64,000 bases of DNA from Adiantum capillus-veneris (GCA_014529385.2 CM043971.1:94093840-94157839); one strand, 5' to 3'; positions 1 through 12,317 are shown, counted from the first letter of the stretch. Notes: a model not told the origin generated them from the sequence alone. A program made the numbers and translations.

Positions 1-513
1 TCTTGATTTTAGAAAGTGTTTTAGTGTGTTTTTCATTGCCAATTTTGTGTCCATTGTAAGAGGGTATTGTGGTGAGAGGGCTCCCACACCCTAAGACAGT
101 GTGTGTGTGTTTTGGCAATGATTAGCAATCACTAAGCATTGAGTGAGTTTTTGTACAAGCTCTACGATAGCATCATAACAAACCATGTCCATTTGCAAGT
201 CACAAATAAGGTATTACGCAAGATCCTTTTCTCTCTCTCTTTCCTTTGATCTATCTCTCTATGGTCCATTTTGTGTGTGTCTTGGTGTGAGGTTGCTTGT
301 GTGTGTTGTGTGGTGCATCTTCTTGGTTGTACCAAAATCTCTCTTGCGTCCTAGTTCGCATACCATAACTAGGTGGTGCCCCTATCTTGTTTGGGTTTGG
401 CTGTGGGTTTGTTGTTTTGTTGTGCTTGTGGTTGCCCCGACCCCAATTGAGCAGCACGGGAGCTTTGAGGGGTGTTTAGAGGTCGCCTCTCTTGTTGCGC
501 GCCTCGGACCGCC
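1..513. other. Sequence beyond the broken gag end
   Basis: This stretch lies downstream of the gag stop on the minus strand. A shifted minus-strand frame (457 down to about 200) is rich in Asn, Gln, Lys and Pro, and could be the frame-shifted C-terminal tail of gag. I see no protease motif. Short TG-rich stretches occur near 101-112. Confidence 0.3.
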
Positions 514-2112
514 TCAGTACTTTACATGCACCGCATTATTCCCTGGATACAGAGGTTGTTGTCCCGACACAGGTTGAGGTCTTTCCATACCCATCAGTGG
601 TCTTTGAGCTTGGGCCATATTAGGTTGATATCTGTACATGGGTTGTCCCTGGGGCCTCATGGGCACATACTGAACATTCCCATCATACTTTCGTCTGAAG
701 TAGCACTCATGGGTCTCATGGTTGGTCCATTTACCCTCGATTGCACACCATTTTTGTGGCTGAATTGGTTGTCCTTGTGGAGGCATCCCTTGTCCTAGTC
801 CTCTCATAAGTGCTTTTTGCACATTGTTCATCATGTCATTCATCCTTTTTAGCATATCTTCTATGGCTGAGAGTGGTGCCACAACAGCCGTTCCCACTTG
901 TGCTGGTTTTGTGGATGTTGTCTTCTTGCTTTGGTTATCCTTAGGGACATCCTCTTCATTGAAGATCTCACAATTGTCTCCTAGGTCAATAGAACCAGAC
1001 ACACACGCTTCTAGGGTTGTATGCTTTTTACTATAGAGTATAGCATGAAGTTCTTTGTTTAGCAGTCCCTCTAGAAACAAAGATACAAGTCGTTCTTCTG
1101 TAGGTATCTCCATCTCTGGGCATCTGGCAATGTGTTGTTTCATTCGAGTTTCACAATCCCTAACAGACTCACCATGTTTCTATTTAAAGTTGTAGATTTG
1201 AGCTACCGTATTATGTTTAGTCTCCGTTTTGGAACAAGCAACTACAAATCCTTGAGCTAATGTGTTCAAGTCCATGATTGACCTTGGTGGAATGTTTTGG
1301 AACCATGTCAAAGCTTTTCCTTCTAATATCATTCCAAACCCCTCGAATTGAGTATGGAACTCGAATATACGCTCTGCTCTTAGCACTTGCTTAAAGCTTG
1401 CTAAGTGGTCATATGGATCCCCTGATCCACTGTATTTTTTGACCCATTTTTGATGAAAATCAGATGGTCTAACACGTCTATTTGGTTCAACTCCAGGTCT
1501 TATGGGAGTTGGTCCTGTTCCGAGTCCTTCAAACTAGTCTGTTGAAAATAGTGACTCATGTAGCCCTAGACTGGCCTTAGTGTCACCCGGTTTTCTAGGT
1601 GATGAGGTGGTTTCTGGTTTCTTCACATTACTCTCAGATGATCTCTCACGATGTTCATCTCTTGGAGTGGTTTCTGGTCCTTGACCCAATATCCAATCCC
1701 GTATGGAATACCCCTGGTATTTGGTTTGTTCTACCTCCTCAGGAGTCGTCATAACAAAATTGTTGTTATAACAATCCCTAAACAGGTAAGTTGGTAGGTC
1801 CGTAGATCCCTTATCTTTGATCTTGAAGATATAGATGATCTTCATGGCCGTTAATTGTCTTGGTTTAGCATGAGAAGTCCACAGAAGATCTTTGATGTTT
1901 CTATCTTCCCAACAATAGACTCCAATCCTAGGATTATCTGTACTAAGCCGTTTCAAAGGCTTCAAGTCCACTTGATCGTATCCTTCGAATTCCAAGGTTG
2001 GTGGTCCTTCTTTTGCTGACATATCTGAAATTATAGTGTTTACTTCTAACCCCCATTTGTCTACCACATCAGGATTTTTGACTTGTACATATTGAGTTCT
2101 ATTTCGATCCAT
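514..2112 (-). pseudogene. Retrotransposon gag, interrupted by stops
   Basis: One minus-strand frame runs from ATG at 2112 to TGA at 514 and is broken by TAG at 1534-1536 and TAG at 1180-1182. Between the breaks it has the plant Retrotrans_gag signature: SGSGDPYDHLASFKQ, GKALTWFQN, then HNTVAQIYNFK, RCPEMEIPTEERLVSLFLEG and LNKELHAILYSKKHTTL. A Cys/His segment (KWCAIEGKWTNHETHECYF) sits near the C-terminus, where a nucleic-acid-binding knuckle is expected. The protein would package element RNA into cytoplasmic particles. The TAG at 1180 falls where the family has NFKQK, so a CAG to TAG change is the simplest explanation. The family assignment is firm; the subgroup is less certain. Confidence 0.85.
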
Positions 2113-2579
2113 TTACATTTTTCCTTGTTTGTTTGCCCTAACCTCTTCTTTGAACTCAATACCATGGTCATCAATGCGAATAGCATACTCCTCGTTAGGG
2201 TCCAAGTAAACCTAGGCTCCATGACGGTTAGTCTTGTAAAAAGAGAGTATATCCTTATAGCGCATTGTCTTCCCGGTTTTCGAGTGAGTCGCGTAAGAAG
2301 ACATTTTGGACATTGAATCTGAATAAGTGTATGAGACTTCTTCAGGAATTGTGTGCAATGAATTGCCTTGAATCACGCTTTCTTAGGTGGATACTCTACT
2401 GGTGGTTTCTCCGAATAGGCCTTGATTTCCTAGTACACGACCGGATCTAAGGTTCATATAGACTTATGAAGCCCTGAATAGAGTACTCACCTTGGATTGA
2501 CTTGTCGTCAATTTTTACTCGATTCAATTGTAACTTTTCGTCAAGCCACTGATTCCTCGTCTACAACCTGATTCCTGTA

Positions 2580-3760
2580 CAAAATTAATCAAATTAGCTA
2601 TTTTTCTATAAAGACAGTAGAGCTCTTGAGAACTCTCATGATTGGTCTCTTTGTATCACTTCAAATCGTGCTATGGAAGTCAAAATTTGACTTTCAGATT
2701 TATCTTTAGCAAAATCAAAGGTCTAATCTGCAACCTGTAAACTGAGTGTATCTTTACCAATTTTGATCTGATTGACCCCAAAATTGTCATGTGGCCTTAT
2801 TTTACGATGGTCTAACACTGTCTAAGCCCAAAAGTCAAAATTGAAGTCTCTGGATAGCAAAAGTAAATAATCGTGATTATTTACTTTTGTCAAGTTTTTG
2901 CACTTTTTTGATAGGTTTGGCAAGTATACAACTTGTTAAAGCTCTTGGACAAGTTTCAATAAGTTTGGACAAAATTTGATCAAGTTTATCCACTGTTCCG
3001 TGTCCGCAAACTCTGATTTTGAGAATCTGGCTTAAGTCTCACTTTTGTGGTCCAACTTTCACTAAAATTGATTTGTGGGGTCTACTTGATGTGCTTGACC
3101 TTGTGGTATGCTCAAATTTGCAAAATCACCAAGTTTTGAAGCAGATGTAAATAATCGCGATTATTTACTTCTAAAAATTTTTACAAATTTTTGTCCCAAC
3201 TTTGACATAGATCTGTTAAGCACCTTAAGTTAAGGTCACTAGCCAATTTTCATCAAGTTTGGACAATTTTTGGTCAAATGGTCATCAATTATCTGTTCGT
3301 AGACTAACTTTGCAATTTTAGTCACAATTTTCAATCCAGTGATTCAAATCTTACCAAATTTGGTTTGTGGGCTTATTACAACATGGTAAAGCTAGTGGTA
3401 TGCCAACTTGGTCAAAAAAGTTCAAAGACAGGGCAGATGTAAATAATCGCAATTATTTACATTTGATAAAATTTTATAAGTTTTTGGTCAACTAAGCATG
3501 TACACATGTTTATCACATCAATATAAGCCTATGGATCAATTTTCAACAAGTTTGGATAAATGTTTACCCAATTTACAAGCAAGATTCAAAAAGTCAGTAC
3601 AAACTTTAGTTTTTACCCAGTTTTTTGCCATTTTAGTGATCCAAATCTTTTGGGCCTTTACAAAAGTTGTTTGTACACATGCAATGAGTCAATGGTATGA
3701 ACCTTGGCGAATTTAAAGCAAAAAGTTAATAATCGTGATTATTAACTCGAGGCTTGAGAT
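2580..3760. repeat. Degenerate ~288-bp tandem repeat with conserved palindrome
   Basis: The leader of the minus-strand element contains at least four diverged units. Each carries a palindrome of the form TAAATAATCGCGATTATTTA, at 2862-2885, 3147-3168, 3439-3460 and 3725-3746. Start-to-start spacing is 285, 292 and 286 bp. Flanking phrases such as AAGTTTGGACAA and the GCAGATG before the palindrome also recur. The palindrome is better conserved than the rest of the unit. A remnant (AATCGCGATTATTAAC) lies inside the LTR at 4781-4796. Confidence 0.75.
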
Positions 3761-4424
3761 TAGCATTTTTTTTGCAATTTTCTCAAAGACAGTCTTTTTA
3801 TGATGTTTTTTAAGCCTATAAATCAAGTCAAAACTTAATTTGGCCTAAAATGTCAAGAAAAAGTAAATAATATGAGTTTTGGTCAACTTCTTGAATTTTT
3901 TACCTCGAAGTGTCTTTGAGCTTACCCACTAGTTCGGACAACTCTTAGGCTTTACTCTCCAGTCGGATTGAGTGAATTCGAGTCTTTTCAAGCTATTTCT
4001 AGCCGTAGACCTGAAATTCTGCAACTTTATATAACAACACACACTTGATTCTTTCAGAGAGAGTAATGTCCTGAAATCCACCTCGGATCCTACTTACCCT
4101 ACTCCTAGTTTCTCATGCAATGGGGTTGTGGAAAGCATCCACAAACACTCGTTTTCTTGAGTTTTTTATGTTTTTCAGAGTCTTGATCTTAAGATTTGTC
4201 TCGTCTACCAATCATTCTCCAAATCCTAATCTAAATCTAAAATCCTACAGTTCTAAAGGTACTCAGCAAGTACAACTACTTCCAAGCTACCTCTACACAG
4301 CAAAAGACGATAATGTTAAACTATGCGGTTTCTAAAAGAGAGTTTTGAACTCTAGGCGAACCTAGAGGAAGTTAAAGGACAATTACACAAGATGCTCGTG
4401 TTTTTTCCTAGTTTAGATCTCTTT

Positions 4425-4444
4425 GATCCCCGGTAGCAGCGCCA
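4425..4444 (-). other. Primer-binding site (tRNA-Asp type)
   Basis: Read on the minus strand this is TGGCGCTGCTACCGGGGATC. It resembles the tRNA-Asp-complementary site known from Athila-like elements. It starts two bases after the LTR end, the usual place for minus-strand DNA synthesis to begin. Confidence 0.7.
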
Positions 4445-4446
4445 AA

Positions 4447-5348
4447 TGTGGGACGCATGTCTAACCTCACCATCCTATCTTATTGCAGTATTAGCGAGAA
4501 CCACGATTAATTTTTCAAAGCATGGGATGAAGCTGACTCGACTAGTGCATAGAGGCTACAACAGGTTGTCAATCTCTTGGAAAATAACTAAGAACTCGCA
4601 TCTAACTCAAGCTACACTCAAGTGACGAAAATCACCAAAAGCCAATCGCTCATCGGCAAGAAAATCACATCCGTTATAGCATCAAATGACATCCAAACGT
4701 AACCAAACTTCTAGGACAAGTTTATAAGACCTAAGCACATATGCCTATGGCCTCAAACCCCACTTTAGGTCAAGTTCCAAAATCGCGATTATTAACAACA
4801 ATGGATTTTTGACCTAGTCGTTTTCGACCCAAAATGCATCTAAATGCTTAGCAATGATGCCCCAATACCCGCCTATGCTTAGTTTTAGATTTAAAAGTGT
4901 AAATTCCTAGTTATGATAAAATTAAGCCGCGGGTTGGCGACGCCAAAAGCTACGGAATACTGTAAACTGCTTACGTCAATGCGTAGAGCTCTTACCTGCG
5001 GTTGCAATGCGACAAACACATTCGCAATGTGATAACCGGAGAGGGAGTAGGAAGAGCGAGAAGGAGAGAAGTGAGCGCCGTTAGCTCATGCTGTGTATTT
5101 CTTATCCAAAAATTTAAAAAAAACTTACAAAAATTGGCTTTTATACCTTAGCGAAGGTTTTTGAGTGGTCAAAACTTATAATCTGGAGTTCTACCAAAGC
5201 TGGGAATTGATTGACTGATACAATCTGGAAGCTTGTAGCCCTGACTCATTAATTACAAAGTTTTCCAAGAAAATAGGAATTACAATATTCCCGATATATC
5301 AAAATAATAATTGTTTTACAAGGAGAACTCCAAAAAATGGTGTCCGCA
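4447..5348 (-). repeat. LTR of the minus-strand Gypsy element
   Basis: The inner edge is set by TG at 4447 (CA on the coding strand), two bases from the primer site. The outer edge is placed at GTCCGCA ending at 5348, which gives TG...CA termini and imperfect inverted ends (TGCGGAC against TGTGGGAC). The outer edge is also where an unrelated integrase frame begins. The partner LTR lies outside the window, so the 902-bp length is a proposal. Confidence 0.6.
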
Positions 5349-5352
5349 TTAG

Positions 5353-6150
5353 CTTGCTGCTAAGAAAGCAAAAGCGCTAAAGGAGATAAATGCCCTTACA
5401 GTTGCTCATTTTTTTTTGGATTGCATATGTTGCCACTTTGGAGTACCTTGGGTGCTCATTTCTGATTGGGGTCAAGGTTTTAGAAGCAAGCTTGTACGTG
5501 CACTAGTGGACAAGCTTGAGATTCAACATAGATTTTCATCCCCGTACCATCCTTAGTGCAACGGTTTGGTCGAGAGTGCAAATGGACAGATAGACAAAAT
5601 GCTCACAAAGTATATATATAAGCAGGTAGATGAGTGGGAAGCTAACCTTGATAAGTGTTTGTGGGCATACAGGACCTCTTACAAGGTGGCTACCAACTTT
5701 ACTCCCTATGAGTTGGTCTATGGTAAGGAATTAGTGCCGCATGTTCATGTGCAGATAGGTGCACTAAAGGGCATGTAGTGGATTAATAAGTCTCACCAAG
5801 ATGTTTTGCAGGATAAGATAATCAGTCTTGAAGCTCTGAAGATGGACCGTGAAGCGGCAACGGATTTTTATGTGAAGCAGCGGGAGAAAAGAGTAGCAAC
5901 GTTCAACCAGCACTTGCCAGAGAAGCAAATAGAGAAGGGGGATTTGGTGATGAAATATGAAAGCTATCTGGATTTTACCTTCCACAAAAAGTTTAATATT
6001 AAGTGGATAGGGCTTTACAAAGTCCATCAGGCCTTTCCTAATGGTACTTATTTGCTGATGCGGATGAATGGTCCTCTTCTCAAGGATAGGGTGAATGGTG
6101 TGTGTCTCAAGCCATATTTTGAGAGGGATTTTGTGGCAGAAGTGCATTAA
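5353..6150 (+). pseudogene. Ty3/Gypsy integrase C-terminal part
   Basis: A plus-strand frame reads through an integrase core segment (HFGVPWVLISDWGQ, then FSSPYHP, NGLVESANGQ, LWAYRTSYKVATNFTPYELVYG) and a C-terminal tail with HKKFNIKWIGLYKVH. The second catalytic Asp (ISD) and the Glu of LVESANGQ are present. The first Asp and the zinc-binding part are missing because the frame is cut at 5349 by the neighbouring element. Two in-frame TAG codons break it: 5554-5556 (normally HPQ) and 5776-5778. The integrase would join retroelement cDNA to host DNA. This copy is dead. Confidence 0.85.
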
Positions 6151-8392
6151 GTTTTGATAGAAGAGGTTGGGCAACCAGCCTGAACAAGGTTTACACTAGC
6201 CGCAAATAAGACTTTGTACATACAATCGGTTTTTTGATTTGCTCACAGTTTTGGATAGTATTTGCCAGTTTTTTACAGATGGTAGAAGAATAAATGTGCT
6301 TTTTGGTTAAACATGAACATTCAACAAGGGGGTTGGGCGATGATGGTGCAGCCAAAGTGTGTCGACCCTAGCAGAGGGCCCATGTAGTGATGTGTATGCT
6401 TACAAATGCATAACAAAGAGCTAGAGGAGATGGAAAGAACTTGGGCTAACAAGTTGCAGCACCAGAGATGTATGCTTTGTGTGGCTTTCTAGGCCAAAAG
6501 GGCTCCAGATAGGGCATGATAGGGTGGCATATGGAGGGTGATCAAAGTGCTATTTTTTTTCCCTAGTATGTAGAGCTTGAAGCGCTAAAGAAGCAGGTCC
6601 ATATGCCTCATCAAACGTAGCCATAAGGTGCAAGATACGAAGCTTTAAAGTCGGCGTTGGTTGCAAATCTGAGACAGATAGGTCAAGAGATGCCAAGTGG
6701 TTCAAGCCAGTTTGGAGCTATGGGCGTGTAGATCTCAATTTATCGAACCTGTTGTCCCGAATGCCAAGATATTAACAGTCGAAGTTTTGCCAGGGGTCAG
6801 GTTGGTGCCAGTTTTTCCATGTCGGCAAATGTGCAATCTGGTGTTTTTTGAAGCTCGACGGGGTTCTAAGATGTGGTGTGCACAGTGCAAAGTCAACAAA
6901 AAGTGATTGTGCATCAATCGGGCGGCAACATACCAAGAAAGGAAGTTGGTGGTATTTGTAAACAGTACAGGGCCATATGATTTCTTTGAGTCTTTGTTGC
7001 ACGGATTGGAGCGTCTGGGGAAGTCAAAAGGTGTCGGGGTTTGGGCATGCTCAAGCCGGGAACGAAGACCTCCACCGGGATTTGATGGCCTGATCATTGG
7101 ATCTGTGAGCACCCAATTGTAGACAGGAGAAGCCGGGGGGAAAAAAGGGGATTATTATTTTTGTTTATCTTGAAATTCATGGAGGTTTGGAGGGTCTTGA
7201 GAGGAGCTATCAACAGGGAGGCACCACGTGGCGGGCATAAAACCCACATACGGTCACCGTCGAGCATTTTCTGGGGTACATATATGCAGGCGGTCCCCCT
7301 TGATGGGCATAAGCAAAGGCGTGGAGCTTGGAGCCTTGTTGGCTATGGCGTGTGCACTGTCGACGCTACATTGGTGGTGCAATAGGCGTCCACCGGCACA
7401 ACTCACGCGGTGTAGGTGATGATGTGGCAGGTCAATGGGGACCGTGTCCTGTGCAAATCAAAAGCAAGGTCAGGGTGCACCGATGGCGTCGTCGGTGCCC
7501 CGCTTGAAGAGGGAGTACACATGCAAGGTGTGGGGTTCAAGGCAGGTGCACAAGGGATGCTTCACATGCAAAAAAGGAGGCTAAAAATACGAAGTGAAGG
7601 GTCCGAAAATAGAAGGGGGAGGCCACACACGCCCATAGGGGCCCTTTTTTGGTTGTTTTTGATGGCAATTTTTGAAGGGAGCTCTTAGAGAGCTAAGGAA
7701 GAAGAAGAGCGGCGATTTTTTTGCTCAAGGACAGCTCTCAGCTTGAAGGAAGCGGGTTCCGGAGCAGAACAAAGGCTAGAGCAAGGGTGCCATCATAGAG
7801 GTTTTTGTTGTTGTGCTCTCAGCGAGGAGAGTCATACGAAAGGTGAAGCCATAGTTGCAGTTTTTTCCCCTTGTTGCTCGTCGTCAAGGAGATGACCAAG
7901 CCGTGTGATAGTAGGGGATTCTTGGAGTTGTAGTAGCTTTTTTTTGTCATCAGTTGAAGGAAGCCATAGCCGAGTTTGGTGTTATCTCTTCCCCCTGTTT
8001 CCCCTTCTCATCTTTGCTCTATCCTTACTGTGTGGTGATGGTTTGAGAAGTGTTTGCCTCTCCGGACCTATGGTGTAAGTGAGAGAGAAAGAGAGAGTGG
8101 TTTGCGTTGTGTGGCAGTTGGCAGCAGGCTATGTTAGTGCAGATGTTGTGTGTGCATGGTCGTGTGCAAGGTTTGTAGACGAATTATTGAGTTTCGAAGA
8201 TGAACTCGAGTGGATCGGGCTACAGTGGTTTTCCTGGGCTATAGATTTTTTGCCGGGTGTGTTCCCCTTTCCCCCAATCCAACGTTGTTGGGGGATTTTA
8301 TGTTCGCGAGTTGAGCCGGGCTGCTTGCTATGGGACTTTAGAACTCAAAATATTTCTGATGTCAACTTAAAGCTCACTTAGAATTGAACTGC
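6151..8392. other. Anonymous sequence after the integrase relic
   Basis: I see no recognisable protein. An ACAAGGGGGTTGGG stretch near 6326 could be a polypurine tract of the integrase-bearing element. A second purine tract, GCCGGGGGGAAAAAAGGGGA, lies at 7132-7151. Short open frames here match no family I recognise. Confidence 0.3.
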
Positions 8393-8453
8393 AACCACTA
8401 AATCCAACCAACTAAAATGATCAAACCACTAAATCCAACCAACTAAAATGATC
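8393..8453. repeat. 31-bp direct tandem duplication
   Basis: Two adjacent copies of a 31-bp unit beginning AACCACTAAATCCAACCAAC are identical or nearly so. Confidence 0.8.
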
Positions 8454-9738
8454 AAACACGAACAAAAGTGCAAAAACGGTGCCCTTTGTCGGTAGAGCAC
8501 GAGAACATAGTATCTCGCCTGCCCTTTCTTTGACGTGGCACAATCTGCTTCTTACTCTTTCCCTGTTCCTTGGTATTCAAGCTTCCTCTTTATTGCCAAA
8601 AGAAACCCTTTGGAACTCTCCGTCAACCAACTTTCTTATGCTTCAAATAAATTCATCAATTCTTTATTACCTTGGAATCGACGTGGGAACACTCCCATCA
8701 ATCGCTTAAAATAATTTTTGAGTTTACTCGTTTGCAGCTATCTGCCAACGCAGACCTTTTCTCTGTGCGCATTCTCCTATTCTGCAAATGACGCCAGACT
8801 CTTGGTTTGCACGCGGACTTTCCTCCCTTTTGCTTGTAGACGGCGCCTTTGCTCCTAGCTGGTTCATCGGCCCTCGTCTGCAAATTATGCAAACTGGCCC
8901 GTCGGCCTTGCTCTTCTGCTCGTCAACCTCTTTAGCTGCAATCGATGGTGGCTTCTTGCTCTCAACCTCCTGCTCTCGGCCCTCGTGTGCTCTTGCTCTA
9001 TCTCCTGCGACGGCGCACTTCCTTTGCTTGATAACCTCTCCACTCCTCTGCAGCACGAGTTCGACTTTGCAGACTAAGACAATTAGCTTTAAGCTCACAA
9101 CCTCTGCCAACTGCAGCACGAGTTCTCGCTTTTTACTCCCCTCCGTCTCCTCTACAGAAGGCGCTGCTCAATGGCCTCCTTTGCTCCTCCTCACAGCCCG
9201 TCAACTCCCGTGGTGCAGAGGAGCTGTGTGAAGGGCCCTTCTTTACGGAGCTGCTCCTCGTCCTCTGCCAAAGCTAGCACTCTTGGCCTCCTGCTGTGTG
9301 CTCGAAGGCGCGCTTTTTTTCCGCTTTCCCTGCGTGCACTATCTACAAGCTTTAGTTAGTTTTATTTTTAGCTCCTAGCTTAGGTGGTCGTTCTCATGCT
9401 CGCGGACTGCTGCTCTCGGCACTCTTCAGCTCTGTAATCTTCCTCGCTTCGGTCCCCAACTCGGATCTGCGCTACAGACCCCTTAACTCTTAGCTGCATG
9501 TTAACCACCCTTATTTCCAGTGCATGCCATTATTTTTGACTGCGCTACTGCAAGCAACAAATCGTCTCCTTATTTTAGGGTAATCTTTTTATCAGCTCAC
9601 GTTATTTTTGCCACCACAGCCTTCCACGATGATGTTAAACTTATAATATTGTGGTGTTGTTGACTTGTTAATTAAAAACCTTAGCAACACTTTGCATGTG
9701 TTTTGAAGTAGACCACATTGGTGATCTAAAGTGGGGAC
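8454..9738. other. Pyrimidine-rich anonymous sequence
   Basis: Roughly 8780-9350 is rich in CTC/CTG runs and opens several frames by composition alone. No domain was recognised on either strand. Confidence 0.3.
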
Positions 9739-9862
9739 CTGGCGTTGCTGAGCATAGCCTACAATCAATCTGCTCCAAGAAACAAAATCCTGAGCAATAG
9801 CTCCTCATTTGGTATACATATTGATCCAGGCATTGCCAAGTACAATGTACATTGCTAATGTA
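9739..9862 (-). pseudogene. PPR-motif relic
   Basis: A minus-strand frame reads LAMYIVLGNAWINMYTK, then a TGA, then GAIAQDFVSWSRLIVGYAQQ. This follows the pentatricopeptide-repeat pattern of plant PLS-type proteins (GNALINMYxKCG...DVVSWxxLIxGYAQ), with the usual Cys codon replaced by TGA. Such proteins bind organellar RNA. Only about one motif pair remains and the frame breaks on both sides, so this is a fragment. Confidence 0.5.
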
Positions 9863-10019
9863 AAGCAACTTCTTTCCTGCAATCCATATTCTTGAAGAAG
9901 CTGCATTCCGAACTAGAAACTCATTAAGCACTTATGGTGCTCTCTGATGTCCATCACATTTGACTTACATAACAACTACAGCACCGTAAATCACCGCATC
10001 AAAACATGACATTCTTTTG

Positions 10020-10217
10020 CTAAAAGAAATCCTTAAAAAATCTTGCTATTTTGTGATTTCCTCGTAGTGAACGTGAAGCGTCATGACAACGCTCTTTCAA
10101 CGGTTCTAATAGACCTTTGTTAGTCAAAACATCCTTCATGCGCTCTTTCCACATGGTGAAGTTCCTACCATCAAACTTGCGGATGAAATATTCCTCATTT
10201 TATGAAGAAGAAGCCAT
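10020..10217 (-). pseudogene. Ty1/Copia gag N-terminal relic
   Basis: The minus-strand frame from ATG at 10217 has a TAA after MASSS. It then reads KFDGRNFTMWKERMKDVL and NKGLLEPLKE, the start of the Copia gag domain (FDGxNFxxWKxxM...L). It ends at TAG 10020-10022. Nothing after it resembles the rest of gag-pol, so it is a short relic. Confidence 0.65.
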
Positions 10218-11414
10218 TGCTGACAAGAGGGTTTGAGAGGTTTCAAACTATGGCAAAAAGGTGCAAAAGTTTGGATAGAGTAACCTTTGTATTGGGAGAA
10301 AAGCCTCAGCTAAAATAGGCTCAAAAGTGCCAACAATAAAAGTCACGATTCGTGGGAAAAATTTGGCAGAGTCTCCTTTGTATGAAGAGTTTAAAACTCA
10401 ACTCAAAAACGAATAGATTTTGCCAGCTGCACTAACTGAGCATCAAAAAACTGGCATTGTCACTGCTATGTGACCACAAACTTGGCGTCAAAAGCATAAG
10501 AAACCATCCAGATACATATCCTATGGCAAGGGTACCGTTAGAGGGAACTCCAGCTATCCGTATCACCGAAGGTATCTCAACGTTCGAGAATACCCCGGCT
10601 CAAAGAAAACCTCATGCTATCAATCCTCCAAAGGCTAAAGCAAACACAAAACGACTAGCCACAGTCTCACAAAGGGCTCTACCGGTCCGAGTCTTAGAAA
10701 CGGTCAAGAAAACTATCAAAACAGCAAAAAAATGGCTCCACGCATAGTACAATAGGCAGTGTTTGCAACTCAACGTACATGAGTAACCGTGCTCAAACAG
10801 GAGTCAATAAGGCTGCATGCAATAAAAGAGATCCCTGTGGGTTTATGTACTCTCAAAAGAGCTCAATAGCACTATGGTGTGCTAAAGCAAACAAGCATAT
10901 GTCAATGCATCTGTCCGTAGAGAAACTATTGTGGAAATGACTGCCAAAATCGCCTGAAAAGCATTGTGTCTGGAAACCCGGAGAGACTGTGTGTAAACGG
11001 GCTCAAAAGCCCCCTATAACCTGTGTGTTGGTGAAAACATGTGTCGATTTCCGCCGTCAGATGGAAATGCGCTAGTCAAATAGCTGCCAAGAGAGTCGTA
11101 GCCGAAAATCGTGATGTAAATTCCAATCGGTGCGCTCGTTGCCGATGCCGGGTGTCGCTCCTCTACAGTAGAGGGACCTCACTAGTGTGCGTGGCAACCA
11201 CAACCGTTCGTGGAAAATGGTTGTCTACGGGAACGCTAGTGTCGGGATTGGATGTTGAAAATCCACCTGCGTAAAGAGTGTCGTCGATGTCGATGTCGAT
11301 GTCGAAGAATCACCGATGTCGATAAAACCTGTTCTCTCTCTCTCTCTCTCTCACTCGCTCGCTTTCTCTCACAAATCGACTATCTATCTCACTCACTCTA
11401 TTTTTCATGGCTTT

Positions 11415-11476
<62 letters not shown>

Positions 11477-12048
11477 ACAACTCTCACTCTCACAATCTCT
11501 CACGTTCCCTCACGGGCATGTGTAAGCAGTGGGTGTTAGGATGTCAGAGGAGAATGTCATAGGGCAATAGTGGGAGCGAGCCCTTACACACACAAAAGAG
11601 TGTGTAATCAAAGTTTTTTTGAAAAGATTGATTTTTGCCAAAACTGTCGAAATGCTCTGCAATTTCTAACGAGTCAAGTGACGAGCTATGTGTGTGTGTG
11701 TGTGTGTCTCGTTGTGCTCTGATGCACCCGGTGGTTGCCCCTTGCTTGCGGATTTCTCAAGCATGTGCTCTATTCTAGATGCGGTTTTTGTGTGGTGTCC
11801 ACACACACACACACACACACACTTGCAAGCTCTTTTGATTGGCCCGATTTCTTGAATTCCTCTTCTACTGTCTCGACCTGCTATTTTCGCAATTGCTGCG
11901 TTCCAACTTTTACTGCTTGCAGATGCAATTCTGCTTTGCTTGGGTCTCCTCCATTGCCCGATTTACTGATGCTTCTATGCTTTCAACAATCCTTGCACTG
12001 CCCTTGGCTTATGACCTCGTTTCTCTGCACAAAGGTTGCCAAGCTCTC
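10218..12048. other. Anonymous region with simple repeats
   Basis: No gene was recognised. It holds a GATGTC hexamer run (about 11284-11322), a TC run passing into an AC run (11419-11479), a TG run (11692-11707) and an AC run (11801-11821). A 96-codon open frame at 10457-10747 has no recognisable domain. Confidence 0.4.
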
Positions 12049-12053
12049 ACACT
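12049..12053. other. Target-site duplication, left copy
   Basis: ACACT immediately precedes the left LTR and is repeated exactly at 18177-18181 after the right LTR. Five bases is the usual Ty3/Gypsy duplication length. Confidence 0.9.
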
Positions 12054-12303
12054 TATAAGGGAAGTATGTGCCACTTCCCCCAACTTGCGAGCCCCATTTT
12101 CATGTGATTCTTCACATCCCTTGTATTCGGCACTTTCTTGCAATATTGATCATTCGTTCGTGTCCCTCAATCTCGTGTCCCTCTTGCGTTCAGTTTTCAA
12201 GTTGCGTTCTTGTGTATGCGTTTGCTTGCCTGTAGGTCCCGTTTGCAACGCAGGTGAGCCGGCGCGGCCCCTTTTCCTCGACGCCCCGAACGAGGGCGTC
12301 ACA
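12054..12303 (+). repeat. Chromovirus 5' LTR
   Basis: It runs from TATAAGGGAAG to GGGCGTCACA and is 250 bp, exactly the length of the right copy. It begins with a TATA-like sequence at its first bases instead of the usual TG, so the conventional U3 upstream of the TATA is almost absent. Confidence 0.85.
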
Positions 12304-12305
12304 CT

Positions 12306-12317
12306 TGATATCAAAGC
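12306..12317 (+). other. Primer-binding site (initiator Met tRNA, decayed)
   Basis: TGATATCAAAGC matches the plant initiator-Met site TGGTATCAGAGC at 10 of 12 bases. Both mismatches are G to A. It starts two bases after the LTR, as expected. Confidence 0.75.

Larger units (their letters stand above)
1..5348 (-). mobile_element. Ty3/Gypsy LTR element (Athila/Tat-like), 5' part only
   Basis: On the minus strand the parts run in retroelement order: LTR (4447-5348), primer-binding site (4425-4444), long leader with tandem repeats (4424-2113), then a Retrotrans_gag-type gene (2112-514). Protease, polymerase and the other LTR must lie left of base 1. The primer site resembles the 3' end complement of tRNA-Asp, which is typical of the Athila group; this subgroup call is inference because no polymerase is visible. 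The right edge cuts into an integrase reading frame at about 5349, so the element appears inserted into another retroelement. Confidence 0.75.

Noticed and set aside
8788-9231. 147-codon frame with hydrophobic Ser/Leu-rich protein
   Set aside because: Composition-driven in a CT-rich stretch, open on both strands, no domain.
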